A stretch of 64,000 nucleotides of DNA, taken from Sipunculus nudus (Eukaryota; Annelida; Sipuncula; Golfingiida; Sipunculidae). Location of the stretch: positions 24,909,479-24,973,478 of the forward strand of contig CM049321.1 of the NCBI GenBank assembly GCA_026874595.1, read 5' to 3'. Positions 59,213 to 64,000 of this stretch are shown piece by piece; the stretch's first letter is position 1, and each line of letters begins with the position of its first letter. Both the position numbers and the translations under genes were made by a program. The notes under the pieces are model-generated. The model was not told the origin of the DNA. It worked only from the letters and a program-made list of their open reading frames with translations, and did not search any database.

Positions 59213-61239
59213 TTTAGGACTGTCCTGTTGACAAATCCACTGGTCAGCAGACCACTAACTTCACATGCCACATTAATGGTTTACACAAAACTGGTACAGT
59301 GTTACCACTACACGCGGACACTGTGTATATCCTCTGTGTATTATCAATTGGGAGTAAAGTGTTGTGTCCACAGGGGAGATAAGTAAGACCTTTGGAGGCC
59401 AAGGCCAGGAGGTTTGAACAGTGTACAAGAGAACACCCTAGTTCATTATATCTTAAATTCTATTTGTGTCATTCTTAAGTCCACAGTAGCTCTTAATCCT
59501 ATACTGATGACCTGTTAATTTTGCATTTCCTATACTGTTTCTGCATGTTCTACATGTGTGAATAATCAATAATGAAGTACAAGAAAGCACTGGTCTAGTG
59601 AGAGATTATTTATTTAGTTTAGCAAAATTCATCTATGGATTAACCAGTATTATAACTACAATATTAGTTCAATAAAATATTGGTTCAGCAATACTGTCTG
59701 TGAAGATTTTTGTCCAGACTGAGACCTTGAGCATCTATGGAATACATGGAATATGGAACATATGTTTATTGAAGTATGTTTTTTAAAGAAATACTATAGT
59801 CCGTTTCACCAACTGCTGTCCACCTGATTTACTTAAAAGTTAATATTTTTCAATCATATCCAAGACAACTACAAATGGAAGTGACAGCCTTATATGGCAA
59901 TTAAAAATTTTACAATAAATCCCCTGTTTGTGTTTCACAACATTTTAGTTTCTTGACCATGATCTGGCAGATATGATGTGTCCCTCTATAAACAGCCATC
60001 TTTATTTGAGCTGGTAATATTTTTTAGAGTGTTTATAATCAGTGATCACCAATCAGCTGTTAGTTGAGGCTGTTTTTGCATGTGACCAATGACATTGACC
60101 GCCATAAGTTGGTCTGATATGTTGTAAAATGTAGACTGATTTCTCATATTTTCAAATTATTCTGTTTCTTAAAAAAGGTGTAAGGCAGGTATTTATTTAT
60201 CTTGTTGAAAATTAGGTCCATTAATCCTCTACACTACAATTATTTCCCTTGAAATGAAACTATTGAAAATTTTCAGAGCAAAAAAAGAGATGGATATGTC
60301 AAGGGATGAAACGGCCTATAGTCTAATGAATTTTCTTTTGATTGTATCCCTCATGTTTTAGAAATCACTTGCTGTTTCTTGGGTCTACTCTGAAGGAACC
60401 CCTGTAAATTAACATGTCAAAATGGGTACCTCTCCATGATGATTCTTGGAGATCAATGCAGAAATGTATTTGTTTTAACAGACAAACAAATACACAAACC
60501 GAGTCAGACTGTTTAAATTTTTTTTTGTGATAATCTGGTAGTCAACCCATGAATTTGTCACCTATTTACTGCAGACACTTTGAAGAAAATCCTTTAAGGT
60601 ATTAATAGAGTTCCACACCACTCTAGTACAGACATTTGATTATACAGTGGACAGAAACACATGTTACTTGTATATCCCTCCAGTGTCTGTAATTGCAAGG
60701 TGAATTCTACTATATACAGTGAGGATTAAAGTATTTTGAAGATTCAAATCATATTGCCTCAGAGATAACTAACCCTCAATCGGATATATCCCCACCCTAA
60801 TTCCAAACTTTCACTTGAAGCCTGATTTGCATAGACATACTGTCTTACAAGGAGTCTGTAAGTGTAATATACAACGTGATATATACCAAGTGATGTTAAT
60901 GGTAGACTAGTTCTTCAGCTTTTGTGTTACATCTCGAGCCTATTTTAGGTTAAGAGCAGCTCTTACTACACTATACATAACACAGACAGCTTGTATATCA
61001 CAGTTACAGAGTCCTCATGAGGGGTAGCTGTTGACTGTAGGTGACTCCCTATAAATATAAACAGCCATTCTGGTATAACCAGATTTTTCTATTGCTTAGT
61101 GTTCAAATGAGCATAGAGTAATGTTGCTTAATTTTTATGGACACTGTAAGTATAAGGTCAACTACGTTGTTGTATTTGTATGTGTTACTGACCAACGCTC
61201 CATGTGTGTGTGTGTGTGTGGGGGGGGGACAGATAATGA
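59213..61239. other. Non-coding stretch
   Basis: No repeat boundaries or exons recognised. Confidence 0.45.
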
Positions 61240-61440
61240 TAAGCAATCAGATTTTAGTGAGGATTCAGCACATGATCTGGATTCAGGAACACCATCAAGG
61301 ATTATTCACAAATGTAGAGTCACTTATGCACAAATGAACTTTGGAATATGGGCCGAAAAAGTGAATGCAAACATCTGTTGGGGAGCATCTCACAATAGGG
61401 ACCCCCACATGGCAGAGATTTGCATTCCTTACAATGCAGA
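61240..61440. repeat. Dispersed repeat family A, copy 3 (second half only)
   Basis: Shares 'atgatctggattcagga', 'cacaaatgtagagtcactt', 'gggccgaaaaagtgaatgca' and 'ggcagagatttgcattc' with copies 1 and 2. A TG microsatellite and G-run lie just before it (61205-61229). Confidence 0.7.
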
Positions 61441-62596
61441 TTTCTATAATTATAGTTTGTTAAGAAACTGATTTGGTATTGCTTGAATTTTTCATATTTT
61501 ATAAGAGTGAATTAGTTAAAAAAACATTCTCAGGCTAGTTGCATAAAAATCAGCTGTACCCATCATGTGCATGTTTTTTTCATCTCATTTAGTTCATATC
61601 CTCTAGTAAACCTTATATCTGAAATATTAGTCATGACTGTTAAACCGTAATGCTATTTTCATAACCTGGTATGGCAACAGGATAAATGGCTTCGGTATAA
61701 AACATCATTTTCAACGGCTACTTTGTTGTTTTCAAGTGCGTTTGTATGAGCCATTACGCAGCTGCTCCTGAGGTGTTGCTGTTTGTGTAAACAAAAGATT
61801 ACTTGTATCTAAGGCACAGACATACCATACCCATGCATTATTTGGCCAGTTGAGCACTTGTGGCCCAAATAGGTTGGGCGAAAGGATTATTTCTTATATT
61901 TCAAGCGTTTTGTAACAGCTTTGTATGTTAGTAAATCTTTACCGAACTAGAATGATCTTCTTTAAACTAGTGGATAAATGCTGACTGTTGCACAAGATGA
62001 AACACATACACCTGTGGTTGCTATGTTTATGTACACAATTGGCTTGTGATGATGATGATGATAATGATGAAGAATTTTTAAACAAGTGCAGGTGTGTGTG
62101 TGTGTGGGGGGGCTGCCAACCACCCAGTTCCCTTTATTCAACAAATGAATTTATTTTAATCTTACTTTGTTAATTTAACTTGAATTAAATCTTTTAATTC
62201 TTAAGCTGTTGGATTTGACTAGAATTATTAAATGCCTCTCAAGCCCAAGCAGAAACAGCCCGACACCATCACGATCAATAAGTAAAAAGCCCTGCAGAAA
62301 TCCTGCCCCATGGGTGGACGAAAAGAGAAGGGGAAAGCAGTCTTCATACCATCCACAGTACAAATTATGTGTGAGGATAAACCCCCAGCTGATTATTAAA
62401 ACAGCAGTCCTCATGTTAAATCATCTTGACAAGAACTCAAGGTTTTTTCATTCACTATAGGCTTGTGGTTTTTGGATATTTATACTTTAAGCTCAGCAGG
62501 CTAATGACTTCTTGGTGAAGTAATAATATCTTACGGGAGGTTTCCAATTTGTTATTCATCTGAAAACTCTTATGCATGCTGTTGATATTTATAAAA
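61441..62596. other. Non-coding stretch, possible retroelement scrap at 62240-62340
   Basis: A plus-strand frame at 62209-62460 contains PCRNPAPWVDEKRR, vaguely like the PWW.EE.R segment after LINE endonuclease domains. The similarity is too short to rely on. Short (GAT)n and (TG)n runs lie at 62048-62106. Confidence 0.35.
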
Positions 62597-64000
62597 AACT
62601 AGATGTGTCGGAACGACACGAATGCCCTCGCCTGGGGCAAATTAGAAACATTTGTAAAATTTTGAAAAATTTTTTAAGTTCAGGAGGTGTCGTATGGTCA
62701 AAAGTAGGTCAACAAGGGCAAAATGCAAACTCGATCTGTAACGGGTCATTATCAAGCAACACACCAAAAATCATGCCAGTATATGCAGGCATTGTGAAAA
62801 AAAGTCCATACATCTGCATTTTCCATAAAAATTTCTTTCATGAAATTTTCTATGTTTAGGAGCCATAAAACAATCAAAAGTATGTCAACCGGGACAAAAC
62901 GCGAACTCGATCTGTAACTGTCATTATCTGCCCACACATAAAAAATCAGGGTGGTATCTGCAGGCATTAAGGAAAAAAAGTCAGTACATATGCATTTGTT
63001 ATGAAAATTTCTATTTTTCATGAAACTTTCTATGTTCAGGAGCATTCAAATGGTCAAAAGTAGGTCAACTGGGAAAAAATGCAAACTCGATCTGTAACTG
63101 GTCATTATCTGCCTACACACCAAAAATCAGGCCCGTATCTGCAGGCACTGCGAAAAAAAGTCCATACATGTGCACTTTTTTATGAAATTTCTATGTTAGA
63201 GCACCGTCAAATGGTCAAAAGTACGTCAACTGGGACAAAACGTAAACTCGGTCTGTAACTGGTCATTATCTGCCCACACACCAAAAATCAGGCCAATATC
63301 TGCAGGCATTGCGAAGAAAAGTCTGTACAAGTGTATTTGTCATGAAAATTTATATTTTACATGAAATTTTCTATGTTCAGGAGCCGTAAAACAATCAAAA
63401 GTAGGTCAACTGGGACGAAACGCAATCTCAATCTGTAACTGGTCAATATCTGGCCACACACCAAAAATCAGGCCAATATCTGCAGGCATTGCGAAAAAAA
63501 GTCTGTACATGTGTATTTGTCATGAAATTTCATATTTTTCATGAAATTTTCTATGTTCAGGAGCCATAAAACAATCAAAAGTATGTCAACCAGGACGAAA
63601 CGCGAACTCGATCTGTAACTGTCATTATCTGCCCACACATAAAAAATCAGGGTGGTATCTGCAGGCATTGAGGAAAAAAAGTCAGTACATATGCATTTGT
63701 TATGAAAATTTCTATTTTTCATGAAACTTTCTATGTTCAGGAGCAGTCAAATGGTCAAAAGTAGGTCAACTGGGACAAAATGCAAACTCGATCTGTAACT
63801 GGTCATTATCTGCCTACACACCAAAAATCAGGCCCGTATCTGCAGGCACTGCGAAAAAAAGTCCATACATGTGCACTTTTTTATGAAATTTCTATGTTAG
63901 AGCACCTTCAAATGGTCAAAAGTAGGTCAACTGGGACAAAACGTAAACTCGGTCTGTAACTGGTCATTATCTGCCCACACACCAAAAATCAGGCCAATAT
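62597..64000. mobile_element. Tandem-core (pearl/HINE-like) element, second copy, cut by the window edge
   Basis: The head is nearly identical to that at 53063 (AACTAGATGTGTCGGAACGA..). At least eight units follow, near 62698, 62874, 63053, 63213, 63395, 63574, 63753 and 63914. The unit beginning near 62862 and those after it recur from 63562, giving a higher-order repeat of about 700 bp (four units). The tail lies off window. Confidence 0.85.

Noticed and set aside
62209-62460. LINE-endonuclease-like fragment (PAPWVDEKRR)
   Set aside because: The similarity covers about ten residues, with no flanking RT or endonuclease sequence; kept only as a remark.

Overview
This is a eukaryotic window: AT-rich, gene-poor, intron-dominated, and crowded with short non-coding repeats. 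Split exons with GT-AG boundaries, a Ty3/gypsy LTR retrotransposon, MITE-like inverted-repeat elements and tandem-core elements that resemble the 'pearl'/Helentron-derived repeats described from bivalves all point to a marine invertebrate. A mollusc, perhaps a bivalve, is my best guess. It is an inference from repeat style only.

Host gene. The minus strand carries part of an inositol-1,4,5-trisphosphate 3-kinase (IP3K/ITPK A-B-C family). Four exons join in frame: 4908-4674, 4311-4239, 2317-2182 and 1114-1058. They encode the N-terminal half of the catalytic domain, including the family signature PxxxDxKxG; the rest of the kinase lies beyond the left edge. The intron at 4312-4673 looks like a minor-class (U12) intron. 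Upstream on the same strand, several short ORFs begin with ATG and end at a good GT donor in phase 0, the phase the common exon at 4908 needs. They lie at 14438-13983, 16829-16758, 19028-18954 and 54501-54406. I read them as candidate alternative first exons; the gene would then span more than 53 kb, with most of the window as one or more large introns. A possible last exon of a neighbouring minus-strand gene lies at 55945-55746.

Retrotransposon. At 38873-44852 (plus strand, antisense to the kinase gene) sits a structurally complete 5.98-kb Ty3/gypsy element. It has nearly identical LTRs of 334 and 335 bp, a 4-bp target duplication (ATAT), a tRNA-Leu primer site, gag with a CCHC knuckle, and a pol encoding protease, RT, RNase H and integrase. 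A GGGAAAC slippery heptamer lies in the gag-pol overlap, followed by a stem-loop. Pol is broken by two apparent single-base deletions, one after RNase H and one inside integrase. The element is nested in an older repeat.

Repeats by region. 1-9 kb: kinase exons with a MITE and copies of a dispersed repeat. 9.8-10.6 kb: 29-bp satellite with higher-order structure. 11.38-11.55 kb: long palindrome between TA microsatellites. 12.2-13.3 kb: long-TIR element. 13.6-13.8 kb: 12-bp satellite. 16.9-17.3 kb: 225-bp duplication. 22.7-24.5 kb: 145-bp monomers rich in nuclear-receptor half-sites. 24.6-25.2 kb: 33-bp satellite of hairpins. 25.2-26.6 kb: TIR element. 28-32 kb, 47-48 kb, 53-54 kb and 62.6-64 kb: tandem-core elements sharing an AACTAGA head and a hairpin tail. 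33.3, 36.4, 48.2 and 56.1 kb: MITEs. 56.8-58.9 kb: large 34-bp satellite. I found no rRNA, CRISPR or bona fide tRNA gene.
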